64,000 nt of DNA from Cyathus striatus (GCA_025738555.1 JAOVFP010000013.1:2666001-2730000), one strand, 5' to 3'. Numbered from the stretch's first letter, positions 10,818 to 21,732 are shown. Program-made: numbers and translations. The notes: generated by a model from the letters alone, not told the origin.

Positions 10818-11139
10818 TGTTAGATATTCTGGGTTGCACAGCTTCTTTGACAGCTGTCACTTGTCACCTGTCATACTTGACAGTTCTGTGATTGACAGAT
10901 ATGTGATTGACAGATTGACAGCTGTCAGTTACCTTGGTTACAGGACCTTGGTTGGACTTTGGTAGACACCCTCAGTATATAAACACTCTGTATTTTGGTA
11001 GTAGTGAACAAGTTTCCTCCCCATCTTGTGTCTGTGTTAGTGTTTGTGTCTGAGTTATCTGCTCCCTTATCACCTTCCTTGCTCTTATTATCCTCTATTC
11101 TCTCTCCATCCACCCCCTCTATTCTTGTTACTTCTGACA
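10818..11139 (+). mobile_element. Solo LTR-A, nested
   Basis: 322 bp with perfect CAACC duplication inside an opposite-orientation LTR-A. Confidence 0.95.
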
Positions 11140-11161
11140 CAACCAAGGTCCATGTAACTAA

Positions 11162-11504
11162 TGTCAGAAGTATAACCAATAGAGTGAGCTGCAGGACTGA
11201 TAGAGACACAATAGGGTCTGAAGTCCAATGTACAGTGAGCAAGTATTAGATTGAAGTAGTATGTGTACAGCTTACCTGAAGTCCAATGTACAGTGAGCAA
11301 GTGGGGATTGCCACTGTAGGACCTCAGGATTATATACTACTAGCTTATCTACCAAAGTCCAAGGGTCTAAGGGTCTAAGGGTCCAAGAGTCCAACCAAGG
11401 CCTAAGGGTCCAACCAAGGTCCCAACCCAGGTCCAGTACCTAAGTTTACCTAAGTCTACCTAAGGTTCATTAATCAGCAGAGAAGTGTCAGATCACTTCT
11501 AACA
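11162..11504 (-). mobile_element. Solo LTR-B, nested
   Basis: 343 bp with ACTAA duplication. Its terminus reads TGTCAGAAGTAT instead of TGTGAGATGTAC, so it is a variant of the family. Confidence 0.9.
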
Positions 11505-11547
11505 ACTAAGGTAACAAACAGCTGTCAATCTGTCAATCACATATCTG

Positions 11548-11912
11548 GAGAACCAGATGACTCAATCTGTAAAATCTATTTAATACATTAATTTTCCTGT
11601 TTCAAATCACAATGAATACTATTAAAACTGTTAATTCATAATCTCATCTCATCCCTACCACCATCTTGTCTCCATTGCTGTCTTGTCACAGGTGCCAAGT
11701 GTAATACTTTGTGAAAAGTGTGACACTACATGAAAATCAGTAATACAATCAATGCATAGTGTCACACTTAATGCATAGTGTCACATTTAACGTATAGTGT
11801 CACATTTAACACCTAGTGTCACACTCAATGCATAGTATCACACTTAATGCAGAGAGTTACACACAAGGAAGTAAAGTTTGGGATGCAGTTAATAACATGA
11901 CTTGGGTGTTTC
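11548..11912 (+). mobile_element. MITE family M internal fragment (M4) with minisatellite
   Basis: Matches the interior of M2, including a run of about 20-bp units of the type ATAGTGTCACACTTAATGC at about 11755-11855. Both M termini are missing. Confidence 0.65.
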
Positions 11913-12224
11913 TGTTAGATATTCTGGGTTGCACAGCTTCTTTGACAGCTGTCACTTGTCACCTGTCATACTTGACAGTTCTGTGATTGACAGATACTTG
12001 ATTGACAGATATGTGATTGACAGATTGATAGCTGTCTGTTACCTTAGTTACAGGACTTTGGTTGGACTTTGGTAGACACTCAGTATATAAACACTCTGCA
12101 ACTTGGTAGTTGTCAATAAGTTTCCTCCCCATCAGTGTCTGTGTCTGTGTTTGTGTCTGAGTCTTTGCTCCTTATCACCTTCTATTCTCTCAGCTACCCC
12201 TCTCTATTCTTGTTACTTCTGACA
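11913..12224 (+). mobile_element. LTR-A copy
   Basis: 312 bp with complete ends TGTTAGATATTC and TTCTGACA; flanks (GTTTC and TTACA) do not match. Confidence 0.9.
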
Positions 12225-13890
12225 TTACAATAATAGTGAGAAAATTCAAGTAATGAGTACATATTAGTGCTTATAATAGCACTACCTACCATGCTATCCA
12301 CACCTGTCCAAAATTTGATGCTATCAGGGGTGGGACAGCTGTTGCACTTTGATGATGCTGAATCCACCAACTAACTTTGCTGGGATGCTTTAGAGTGAGA
12401 AACACCTGTTATATTTCAATATAAGTATGCCCTACAAGATGAATAAAAAATATACCAATATATCTGATTTCTTCAATTCAAAGCTCTTCCATTCTGTCAT
12501 GAGAGCTTGCCAGCATGGGTCCAATGATATGTTCCAAAGATATTGCATGTACTGGCATGCATAGTCTGATAACAAACTAACATCATCTTCTGTGATGGCT
12601 GATGGTGAGAGCACATTGTCACCTCTGAGACATAAGAACCAATCAGCACTACACAGTGAAACAAAAAGATGAACATACTCTTTATTACCACTTGTAACAG
12701 AAGAAACCACAGTTCCATCAGTATCATTGGAACTGGTTGACATATCACTAATGAAATGATGAAGTAAAATTAGCTATGAGATCTAAATTGAGGTATTTAT
12801 AGTAACATACCCTCTACCAGTACCACTGCTTTCTAGTTGCTTGTTGAGGGGGGAGTGTTGAGGTGGAAGAGTGTTGAAATAGGAGTGTGTTGAGGTGGGA
12901 GAATGTCAAGGGGGAATTTCAAGGTGGGAGAATGTTAAAGTAGAGATATGTTGATAATAAAATACCAGTAGAGGTGTGTTTAGCATTCCAGGATGGGCAG
13001 GTAACTGTTGTGGAGAAGATAAGTTGACGACATATGGTGAGTGTCACACCTGACTATTAGCAATAACTACAACAATCCTAGAATAGAGTAGTTAGTAAGT
13101 TAAACAATAATGAAAACTTTAGCTAGTTTGAATTGAGGTTTTGTAAGTGATACTTCCAATTGACTTCGGACTCAAGACTCAGTATGCATGCACAAAGTTA
13201 AAGTCAGAAAGGTAGATGAATTCTTCCCAAGTCCTAACTCAAGGTATATACACAAACAGAAATCGAAAGGGAATTGTGCACATGTTGTCATTCAAGGTAA
13301 TAGATACCTTAGGTGTTTGGCAGGAAGTGACTTTATTCATACCTAGCACCTGGGGGTCGAGAGATACTGATCATATGTATTCCTGCAAACTCCTATGATA
13401 TAGAATGTACAGTAAAGACTGTAAATGGGTGATGAACTGTGGGGCTTTGCTAGGTTTGCTTAGAACTTAGCCCATGACTGGTGTGGTACAGCAAAGGCTT
13501 TAAATAAGAGATGAACTGTGGGAGTTTCTAAAGTATATGGCTAAAGCTGTATAGGATAACAACAACTACTAGAAACACTAAGAAGGCTTGTATGTACAGT
13601 GAAGGCTGTATATAAAGATTGGTACTGTAGTGAAAGTTGAAATGAAGTTGAGGGCCTTGGTTGTTTCTGACTGTAGCTTGGTGGCTGCAGCACATAAACT
13701 AATATGTGCTGCTACTGAATAGATATGATAAAAGTGACATTGAGATTCAATATGTTGAGTTGAGCTGTGTTACATTGAGTTGAGCTGCATTACATTGAAT
13801 TGAGTTGAGTTGAGTTACATTGAGATTACTGTGAATATATTTATACAGTGAGTTGAGCTGTGTTGTTTACATTACTAATAGAACTGAAGA
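12225..13890. other. Region without recognised gene
   Basis: It opens with a single unit (12225-12285) of the 57-bp repeat that forms the array at 24951-25440. At 12845-12950 there is a GTGTTGAGGTGGGAG-like imperfect repeat, and at 13750-13860 runs of GAGTTGAGCTG/TTACATT. A minus frame at 12432-12743 (103 codons, MSTSSNDTDGTVV) shows no motif I recognise and may be spurious. Confidence 0.4.
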
Positions 13891-14129
13891 TATTAGATGT
13901 AGCAAAGTGACCACACCAGGGTTTGAACCTGGGACCTATCTGATAGTTTCAGAGTGCTCTAACCAACTGAGCTATATGGTCTTGTTCAAGTGAAAGTTGG
14001 GTTGTATTATATATACCCAAGGACCAAGTGTGTTATTCCTGCCAAGAGCCTCTGTGTATTACTGGGTAGGCATGTATGGAATACTCAGGGACTCTACCTG
14101 TCACATGACTAATACATCATCATGCAACA
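13891..14129 (-). mobile_element. Family T tRNA-bearing LTR, copy 1
   Basis: 239 bp, sense ends TGTTGCATGATG and TCTAATA, with duplication GAAGA (13886-13890 and 14130-14134). Same order as copy T2: TATA-like element, then tRNA-like module near the 3' end. Confidence 0.85.
13909..13981 (-). tRNA. tRNA-like module in T1
   Basis: Same 73-nt module as at 18617-18689 by eye: acceptor GACCATA/TGTGGTC, D arm GCTC/GAGC, T arm CCAGG/CCTGG, intact A and B boxes. The anticodon loop is non-canonical. Confidence 0.7.
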
Positions 14130-14451
14130 GAAGAAAAGCACAATAGATTCTGTATCTAATATGTAAGAATAACTACTTGGGATGAACAGGTGGGTAAGAT
14201 CCTAGCTAGTGGCAGGTTATTTGGTAATGAATAAAACTGCTGTCCAAGGCTCAATTCCTCTCTCCTTTTATGCTCTTTTCCTCCTACTGCTGACTAATCC
14301 TATCCAAAACCAATCCTACATTGTCCTTCAAATTTGGTAATGGTAGATCCATTGTTTTGAGGTGGAGGCTGTGCAGAACAATGGTGTTTGAGGAGATGAG
14401 TCAGGTCTTGAACAATGGTGACAGAAATAGTATTACATTGTTCTGGTGATG
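14130..14451. other. Unassigned spacer
   Basis: Contains several GAACAATGG motifs, also seen near 15170-15260 and 15660-15690. No gene recognised. Confidence 0.4.
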
Positions 14452-15155
14452 TGTGAGAAGTAACAAAGGATAAAGAGAGTAGTTGAGAGGATAGAGAGTA
14501 ATAAGGGAGCAAAGAGGATAAGAGAGCAAGAACTCAAACACAAACTGTCAGAAGTAACAAGAATAAAGGAGGGTGATTGAGAGAATAGAGTGTGATAAAG
14601 AAGCAAAGAGGGTGATAGTGGAGCAAAGACTCAGACACAAACACAGACACAGACACAAGATGGGGAGGAAACTTGTTATCAACTACCAAGATACAGAGTG
14701 TTTATATACTGAGGGTGTCTACCAAAGTCCCAACCAAGGTCCATGTAACTAAGGTAACTGACAGCTGTCAATCTGTCAATCACAGAACTGTCAATCAAGG
14801 ATCTGTCAATCACAGAACTGTCAAGTATGACAGGTGACAAGTGACAGCTGTCAAAGAAGCTGTGCAACCCTGAATATCTAACAAGAAGCTGTGCAACCCT
14901 GAATATCTAACACAAACACAGACACAGACACAGATGGGGAGGAAACTTGTTTACAACTACCAAGTTACAGAGTGTTTATATACTGAGTAAGTCTACCAAA
15001 GTCCAACCAAAGTCCTGTAACTAAGGTAACTGACAGCTGTCAATCTGTCAATCACAAATCTGTCAATCAAGTATCTGTCAATCACAGATCTGTCAAGTAT
15101 GACAGATGACAAGTGACAGCTGTCAAGGAAGCTGTGCAACCCAGAATATCTAACA
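14452..15155 (-). mobile_element. LTR-A copy (outer) with nested LTR-A
   Basis: Starts TGTGAGAAGTAAC and ends GAATATCTAACA, interrupted by 14546-14912. Flanks share only GATG. Confidence 0.85.
14546..14912 (-). mobile_element. Solo LTR-A with a repeated 29-nt end
   Basis: A complete LTR-A ends at 14883, then its last 29 nt repeat (14884-14912) before the CAAAC duplication. The duplication encloses both copies of the end, so the repeat arose during or after insertion. Confidence 0.9.
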
Positions 15156-15303
15156 GATGAACAATGGAATTCTATTTATAGATCTCAATAAACAATGGGC
15201 ATGAAGACAATGGGTGAATAGGAGGACATTGTTCTGCACAATGGGTGCAAAAGAACAATGGAGTCCTATTATTAGAAACAATAGCATATCCTTGGTAAGC
15301 AAA

Positions 15304-15644
15304 TGTCAGAAGTAACAAGAATAGAGGGGGTGGATGGAGAGAGAATAGAGGATAATAAAGAGCAAGGAAGGTGATAAGGGAGCAAATAACTCAGACACAA
15401 ACACTGACACAGACACAAGATGGGGAGGAAACTTGTTTTACTACTACCAAGTTACAGAGTGTTTATATACTAAGGCTGTCTACCAAAGTCCCAACCAAGG
15501 TCCATGTAACTAAAGTAACTGACAGCTGTCAATCTGTCAATCACAGAACTGTCAATCAAGGATCTGTCAATCACAGAACTGTCAAGTATGACAGGTGACA
15601 TGTGACAGCTGTCAAAGAAGCTGTGCAACCCTGAATATCTAACA
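15304..15644 (-). mobile_element. Solo LTR-A
   Basis: 341 bp, duplication GCAAA on both sides. Confidence 0.95.
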
Positions 15645-16122
15645 GCAAATGCATAGGCATTGTTCTGAACAATGGGTGTGAGGAACAATGGTGTCCTATT
15701 TTTAATGGTATTGATTATTGGTCACCAAGATGTTGGGTATTGGCTTGTGTTTCCATATGTTTGTTTCTTGAGAAGCAGTGCCTCATGAGAATTATTTGGT
15801 AGTGTATTCAGAAAGATCCGAATGATGTGGATTCCAGATATCAGGCCATATAACCATATGTGTACATTTATGACTAATCAAGTTTCACTCATGACAGTGT
15901 GCTCTCATGTCACCAGTGCCCAGAAAAATGGAACATAAGCGAAGGAATTGGAATTAGAAAGTATCGTAGCAGGGGTAACCAACTAAATAAGAGTCCAAGA
16001 AAGAATAATGATCATGTCATATGAAAGAGACTGTGTTTGAATGGTAAAGAACCCAGTATCTTGAATACCCTTCAAGCTCCTAGATAATGATGGCTACTCG
16101 CTCTTTGTACAACTGCAGATTC
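15645..16122. other. Unassigned spacer
   Basis: No gene or repeat recognised. Confidence 0.4.
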
Positions 16123-16825
16123 TGTTAGATATTCTGGGTTGCACAGCTTCTTTGACAGCTGTCACTTGTCACCTGTCATACTTGACAGTTCTGTGATTGA
16201 CAGATCCTTGATTGACGGTTCTGTGGTTGACAGATATGTGATTGACAGATTTGTTAGAAGTGATCTGACACTTCTCTGCTGACTAATGAACCTTAGGTAG
16301 ACTTAGGTAAACTTAGGTACTGGACCTGGGTTGGGACCTTGGTTGGACCCTTAGACCTTGGTTGGACCCTTGGACCCTTGGACCCTTAGACCCTCGGACT
16401 TTGGTAGATAAGCTAGTAGTATATAATCCTGAGGTCCTACAGTGGCAATCCCCACTTGCTCACTGTACATTGGACTTCAGGTAAGCTGTACACATACTAC
16501 TTCAATCTAATACTTGCTCACTGTACATTGGACTTCAGACTCTATTGTCTCTCTCAGTCCTGCAGGTCACTGTCCTGGTTCTACATCTAACAAGATTGAC
16601 AGCTGTCAGTTACCTTAGTTACATGGACCTTGGTTGGGACTTTGGTAGACAGCCTCAGTATATATATACACTCTGTAACTTGGTAGTAGTTAACAAGTTT
16701 CCTCACCATCTTGTGTCTGTGTTAGTGTTTGTGTCTGAGTTATTTGCTCTCTTATCACCCTCCTTGCTCTTTATTGTCCTCTATTCTCTCTTCATCCACC
16801 CCCTCTATTCTTGTTACTTCTGACA
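16123..16825 (+). mobile_element. Solo LTR-A with nested LTR-B
   Basis: Duplication GATTC flanks the whole unit. The LTR-A is split at 16252 by an LTR-B. Confidence 0.95.
16252..16592 (+). mobile_element. Solo LTR-B nested in LTR-A
   Basis: 341 bp, duplication AGATT, long form with the GT-AG segment; ends ACATCTAACA. Confidence 0.95.
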
Positions 16826-17100
16826 GATTCCAGTGCAGGAGCAAAACATAAATGTTACTCTCCCCAAAGTAACAATGCAGTTGGTCAGGCTGCAGCTCAA
16901 CAGCATAGGAATGATGGTGAGGTACTCAGTTGTTGCCCATTGGCTGTTGAGGAATCAAGATTGGGGGGTTGAAGGAGATGCCTAGACATAGTGTATCATA
17001 GAGAAAACAAGGGTGATGATAATGAATTGCAAAAAAAAAAAAAAATGATCAAGTAGAAAATTGAAATAAAATGAACAGATAATAATTGTTCTGATGCCTC
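16826..17100. other. Unassigned spacer
   Basis: Includes an A run at about 17031-17045; nothing else recognised. Confidence 0.4.
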
Positions 17101-17455
17101 TGTCAGAAGTAACAAGAATAGAGGGGGTGGATGGAGAGAGAATAGAGGATAATAAGAGCAAGGAAGGTAATAAGAGAGCAAATAACTCAGACACAAACAC
17201 TAACACAAACACAAGATGGGGAGGAAACTTGTTTTACTACTACCAAGTTACAAAGTGTATATATACTAAGGCTGTCTACCAAAGTCCCAACCAAGGTCCA
17301 TGTAACTAAGGTAACTGACAGCTGTCAATCTGTCAATCACATATCTGTCAATCACAGAACTGTCAATCAAGGATCTGTCAATCACAGAACTGTCAAGTAT
17401 GACAGGTGACAAGTGACAGCTGTCAAAGAAGCTGTGCAACCCTGAATATCTAACA
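17101..17455 (-). mobile_element. Solo LTR-A
   Basis: 355 bp, duplication GCCTC on both sides. Confidence 0.95.
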
Positions 17456-18468
17456 GCCTCGACCCAGGTCCCTGCTCCTCCCACCAAGCAACAAGTCTTA
17501 CGCTGATGGTAAACACCTGGTTATTGTATCTCAGGGTGTGGAACACTAGCCTTGAGGGCAAAAAGAGAGGCTTGCAGCATAAGAAGGGGTCTTGGTATGC
17601 AACCCTAAACCCTAGCACATGGAGCTGTCCAGCAAGTGCATTGAGCCAAGAAGGTCTGAACATTATTTTGCACAGTCTTGAAGGCAAAGGTTTGAGGCCT
17701 GAATACAAAAAGAAATAGAAGAAGCAGTGAGTGAAATAGAAAGCAGTAAGCAAACAGAACACATTGTAGCATAGGCAAGACATGACAGTGCATACACACA
17801 TCATGTGTTTTTGGCATCAGCTTCCCAATATTTGGTGAAGCCGCACCATGCCTCTAAGTCCACACAACATAATGAAAGCACAGAAAAACCAAATGTACTG
17901 CTCACACAAGCACGTCTTAGAGAAAAAGTAAAAAGATAGAATTGAATAGATTGGAGTTTAGAGTAGTTAAAAGTATTTAAGAAAGAAGGATAAAAGAAAC
18001 AAAGTAAGTTGAATTATAATTATCATACTGGGTTATACCAGTGTACCAACTACTCCCTCCACACTGTATATGTGGCAGACAAGGTTAAAATTTTGGAGCT
18101 TGAGTGTGCCGCAAGTGTAAAGGTTTTTGAATTATTGTTCAGATCACAGTTCTGTGCCAAATGTCTTTCCCAATACCACTTCCTTGCAGGAAATAATATA
18201 TTTACAGCTCTGAAATTCAATTATGTTGGAATGTTCGCCTTATATATAATAAATATATTACATACCATACTGTAATATTAGGTAGTGTGTTATATACCTA
18301 GTAACTGGATATGCACAATACTGAATTCCATGCTCTATTCATGCTCAATAGTCCCGAAGAGTTAGCGAAGCAATCAAGATATTACATGGCAATAGTAATG
18401 GTTTGCAGGCACTGTCAACACTGAGGTCCAAGTACTTAGACTGAAAAAGGAAGAGTTTAAGATGTGGC
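17456..18468. other. Region without recognised gene
   Basis: Short open stretches near 17460-17720 look like decayed coding sequence but match nothing I can name. The rest is AT-rich. Confidence 0.4.
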
Positions 18469-18707
18469 TGTTGCATGATGATGTATTAGTCATGTGACAG
18501 GTAGAGTCCCTGAGTATTCCATACATGCCTACCCAGTAATACACAGAGGCTCTTGGCAGGAATAACACACTTGGTCCTTGGGTATATATAATACAACCCA
18601 ACTTTCACTTGAACAAGACCATATAGCTCAGTTGGTTAGAGCACTCTGAAACTATCAGATAGGTCCCAGGTTCAAACCCTGGTGTGGTCACTTTGCTACA
18701 TCTAATA
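18469..18707 (+). mobile_element. Family T tRNA-bearing LTR, copy 2 (reference copy)
   Basis: 239 bp starting TGTTGCATGATG and ending TCTAATA, flanked by GTGGC on both sides. A TATA-like GGTATATATAATAC lies at 18581-18594 and a tRNA-like module at 18617-18689, about 30 nt downstream, leaving an 18-nt 3' tail. Other copies are at 13891, 34331 and 55519. Confidence 0.88.
18617..18689 (+). tRNA. tRNA-like module in T2
   Basis: Acceptor GACCATA pairs with TGTGGTC (one G-U), D arm GCTC-AGTTGGTTA-GAGC, T arm CCAGG-TTCAAAC-CCTGG. A box TAGCTCAGTTGG and B box GGTTCAAACC are perfect. The anticodon arm folds as TCTG/CAGA but no 7-nt loop with U33 can be drawn, so decoding is unlikely while Pol III recognition is plausible. 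Confidence 0.75.
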
Positions 18708-19360
18708 GTGGCAGTATGATATTGGCATGAAACAAGGTACTTAGCTTTAATCCAAGGGGTTTGACAACATGGAAGTATGAGATTGGAATGGTAATAGTAA
18801 TAGAGTGGTATTGAATATGCAGCTCATGTGCAATAGAATTGAATCAGGATACCACTAAGTTTTCTAGTCCTTCAAGAGAAATGGAATAAGGCCATATTTG
18901 GAAAACCATTTACAGTACAGATTTCAGCTGCAGCCATCCCATAAGAGGATATTTTATGCCCTCTATAGTACAGTATGGGGTATGGGTAAATAAATTCATC
19001 TGGAAAAAATGTTGATCATTTTATTTGGGTTTTGTACTTAAATTAAATCTCTCAGTAATGTCTTCATTGTTAAAAGAATTTATTACAGTAATATTCATTT
19101 AAAATGTATGTACACTATCATTAAAACAATAATATGGCAAGCTATTGACTTCAATAGTGACCTAAGTAGCATGACACAAAGTCTATATGGTATGGGTACA
19201 GATGGGTGCAAACCATCCCATAGCCATTTTGTACAATTACAGTTAGCAGCCCTAAACAAGACACAGTATGGTTTGTTCCAGTCTAAAATCAGTGTGATAG
19301 TGCATAAGTGAAGTGAATAACTCAAGAGGGTGTCCAAAAATTCATAGATTATACATTTTT
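18708..19360. other. Unassigned spacer
   Basis: AT-rich. A short motif TTACAGTTAGCAGCCCTAA near 19240 resembles one near 33003-33022; no gene recognised. Confidence 0.4.
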
Positions 19361-19671
19361 TGTTAGATATTCTGGGTTGCACAGCTTCTTTGACAGCTGT
19401 CACTTGTCACCTGTCATACTTGACAGTTCTGTGATTGACAGATTGATAGCTGTCAGTTACCTTAGTTACATGGACCTTGGTTGGGACTTTGGTAGACACC
19501 CTCAGTATATATATACACTCTGTAACTTGGTAGTAGACAACAAGTTTCCTCCCCATCTTGTGTCTGTGTTAGTGTTTGTGTCTGAGTTATCTGCTCCCTT
19601 ATCACCTTCCTTGCTCTTATTATCCTCTATTCTCTCTCCATCCACCCCCTCTATTCTTGTTACTTCTGACA
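19361..19671 (+). mobile_element. Solo LTR-A
   Basis: 311 bp, flanked by TTTTT on both sides; a low-complexity duplication but consistent. Confidence 0.9.
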
Positions 19672-19863
19672 TTTTTAATAATGTGAGAAGAGAAAAGTAT
19701 CAGGGAAGAATAACTGAACAGAGGTGGATTGCCAGTAACTGAATCACAAGAACTTCATGCATCCAAAATGACCAGTACAACTGCAACAGTCAATCTGAAT
19801 TAAGGCTCAAATCAATAGACAGTTAATCATCTTCCTTTTCACAAGGATAGGAATCCCTCATAT

Positions 19864-20200
19864 TGTTAGATATTCTGGGTTGCACAGCTTCCTTGACAGC
19901 TGTCACTTGTCACCTGTCATACTTGACAGATCTGTGATTGACAGATACTTAATTGACAGATTTGTGATTGACAGATTGACAGCTGTCAGTTACCTTAGTT
20001 ACAGGACTTTGGTTGGACTTTGGTAGACTTACTCAGTATATAAACACTCTGTAACTTGGTAGTTATTAACAAGTTTCCTCCCCATTTTGTGTTTGTGTCT
20101 GTGTTTGTGTCTGAGTCTTTGCTTCACTATCACCTTCTTTGCTCTTCATTATCCTCTATTCTCTCTCTACCACACTCCTTATTCTTTGTTACTTCTGACA
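19864..20200 (+). mobile_element. Solo LTR-A
   Basis: 337 bp, duplication CATAT on both sides. Confidence 0.95.
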
Positions 20201-21389
20201 CATATCTGGACTATAGATCCTTGATTTTGACAGTTCTGTATGCAATAATGTTATGAAATCGACATGGTGAGTCAGAGTCAGAAGTGTAAATGTCTGGTCC
20301 ACTACATGCAGTGTATGTACCACCAGACAAGCCATTGTGGATTTATGTAACTAAGCATGCACATACACAATGCACTGCCAGGGTAATGAAATCAGATCAG
20401 CTGGACATGACTGAGGTTTTTGGGAAGCACTATCTCATGTAGTTTGTTCTGGAGTACTCATTCTTGGGGCTTCTGAGCAGATGAAAAGTGCTCAATAGGT
20501 ATCATTGAATAGTGATTATCTGAATCAGATATCAGCCAACAGCACTGCATGCAATGTTCTCACCCATCTGATGTAGTAGCAAAAAAAAACTGGAATAAAA
20601 AGAAGGGAGGCAGAAAATACAAAGGAAAAACACTAGTATCTTTGAACAAGATTCATAGAAGTTGAGGTTGTACATTACTGTATTGTTGAGTGCTTATATC
20701 TATCGACATTACAATCTTCTGTGTGAGACATTAGGATGCTGAGTGTATGCACAACCTGAAGCTGCTGTTGTTGAAGTTGCTAATTTTCAAGTGTTACACA
20801 TCATTCTATGCACTTCATTATCATTCTACATCTGTTTAAATAAATATGCCAACCACAAAAGAAAATCACCAGTCACAAACCACTTGCCCTCTGGAGGAAG
20901 TAGATGGTATACTGGTATAACCCAGTAAAATACATATAATCCAACTTATTTCATTTATTCTCAGTTCTATATCTAATTAACTGTTTATATTTACTATAAC
21001 ATTATATCTCTTCATTTATATCACTTTAGCTTTCTCTTATAATGTGTTGTGCAAACAAGGCACTTGGTTTTCTCTGTTTCTGGTACTGCTTACAGACACA
21101 GCATGGCATAACCAAATATTGGGAAGCCTATGTCAAATAACTATGGCATGTCCTTTGCACAAAAACCCATCACATGTTGCATCAAAAACTGAACATGCCA
21201 CACCATGCATTGTGATGCAACATGTTATGGGCTTTTGTGCAAAGGACACACCATAAATAACATGTTGTGGAGGAGTTAACTGGATTACTCATGAAAAAAG
21301 ATATATTCAATCTTTTTGAATTTATTTGTTTTATTCCTTATTTTATCTTATATTCTCATTCTATGGTTTTTACTGTTGTATTATTATCT
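20201..21389. other. Region without recognised gene, containing a long hairpin
   Basis: No coding signal I can name. The notable content is the inverted repeat at 21142-21255, listed separately. Confidence 0.4.
21142..21255. repeat. Long imperfect inverted repeat (hairpin)
   Basis: Arms of 43 nt (21142-21184 and 21213-21255) match with about four mismatches across a 28-nt loop. Arm core: CCTTTGCACAAAAACCCAT versus its complement in the second arm. It could be a small MITE or a hairpin RNA source. Confidence 0.8.
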
Positions 21390-21732
21390 TGTTAGAAGTG
21401 ATCTGACACTTCTCTGCTGACTAATGAACCTTAGGTAGACTTAGGTAAACTTAGGTACTGGACCTGGGTTGGGACCTTGGTTGGACCCTTAGGCCTAGGT
21501 TGGACCCTTGGACCCTTGGACCCTTAGACCCTCGGACTTTGGTAGATAAGCTAGTAGTATATAATCCTGAGGTCCTACAGTGGCAATCCCCACTTGCTCA
21601 CTGTACATTGGACTTCAGGTAAGCTGTACACATACTACTTCAATCCAACACTTGCTCACTGTACATTGGACTTCAGACCCTATTGTGTCTCTCTCAGTCC
21701 TGCAGGTCACTGCCCTGGTTGTACATCTCACA
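21390..21732 (+). mobile_element. Solo LTR-B, long form
   Basis: 343 bp, duplication TATCT. The 58-bp GT-AG segment is at 21619-21676, with GTAAGC at its start and CTTCAG at its end. Confidence 0.95.

Larger units (their letters stand above)
10663..11547 (-). mobile_element. LTR-A copy interrupted by an LTR-A and an LTR-B
   Basis: Outer LTR-A starts TGTCAGAAGTAA and is split by an LTR-A (10818-11139, duplication CAACC) and an LTR-B (11162-11504, duplication ACTAA). It ends truncated near 11547 against MITE sequence. At least three insertion events are ordered here. Confidence 0.85.

Noticed and set aside
10818..11139. Many small open frames repeated across the window (for example those reading HSFFDSCHLSPVILDSS or LTVHWTSGKLYT)
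   Set aside because: They are translations of LTR-A and LTR-B copies in various frames; they recur only where the LTRs occur and have no promoter or domain support.
11750..11870. Independent satellite DNA at 11755-11855 and 32100-32570
   Set aside because: Both lie at the same place inside family M, so the units are internal to that element and not a free satellite.
18617..18689. Functional nuclear tRNA genes at 8095, 13909, 18617, 34348 and 55536
   Set aside because: Acceptor and T arms fold well, but none has a 7-nt anticodon loop with U33, and all lie inside repeated LTR-like units with target duplications. I annotate them as tRNA-like modules without an isotype.
18469..18707. Family T as a classical SINE
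   Set aside because: The tRNA part is at the 3' end, there is no A-rich tail, target duplications are exactly 5 bp, and one copy adjoins a polypurine tract.
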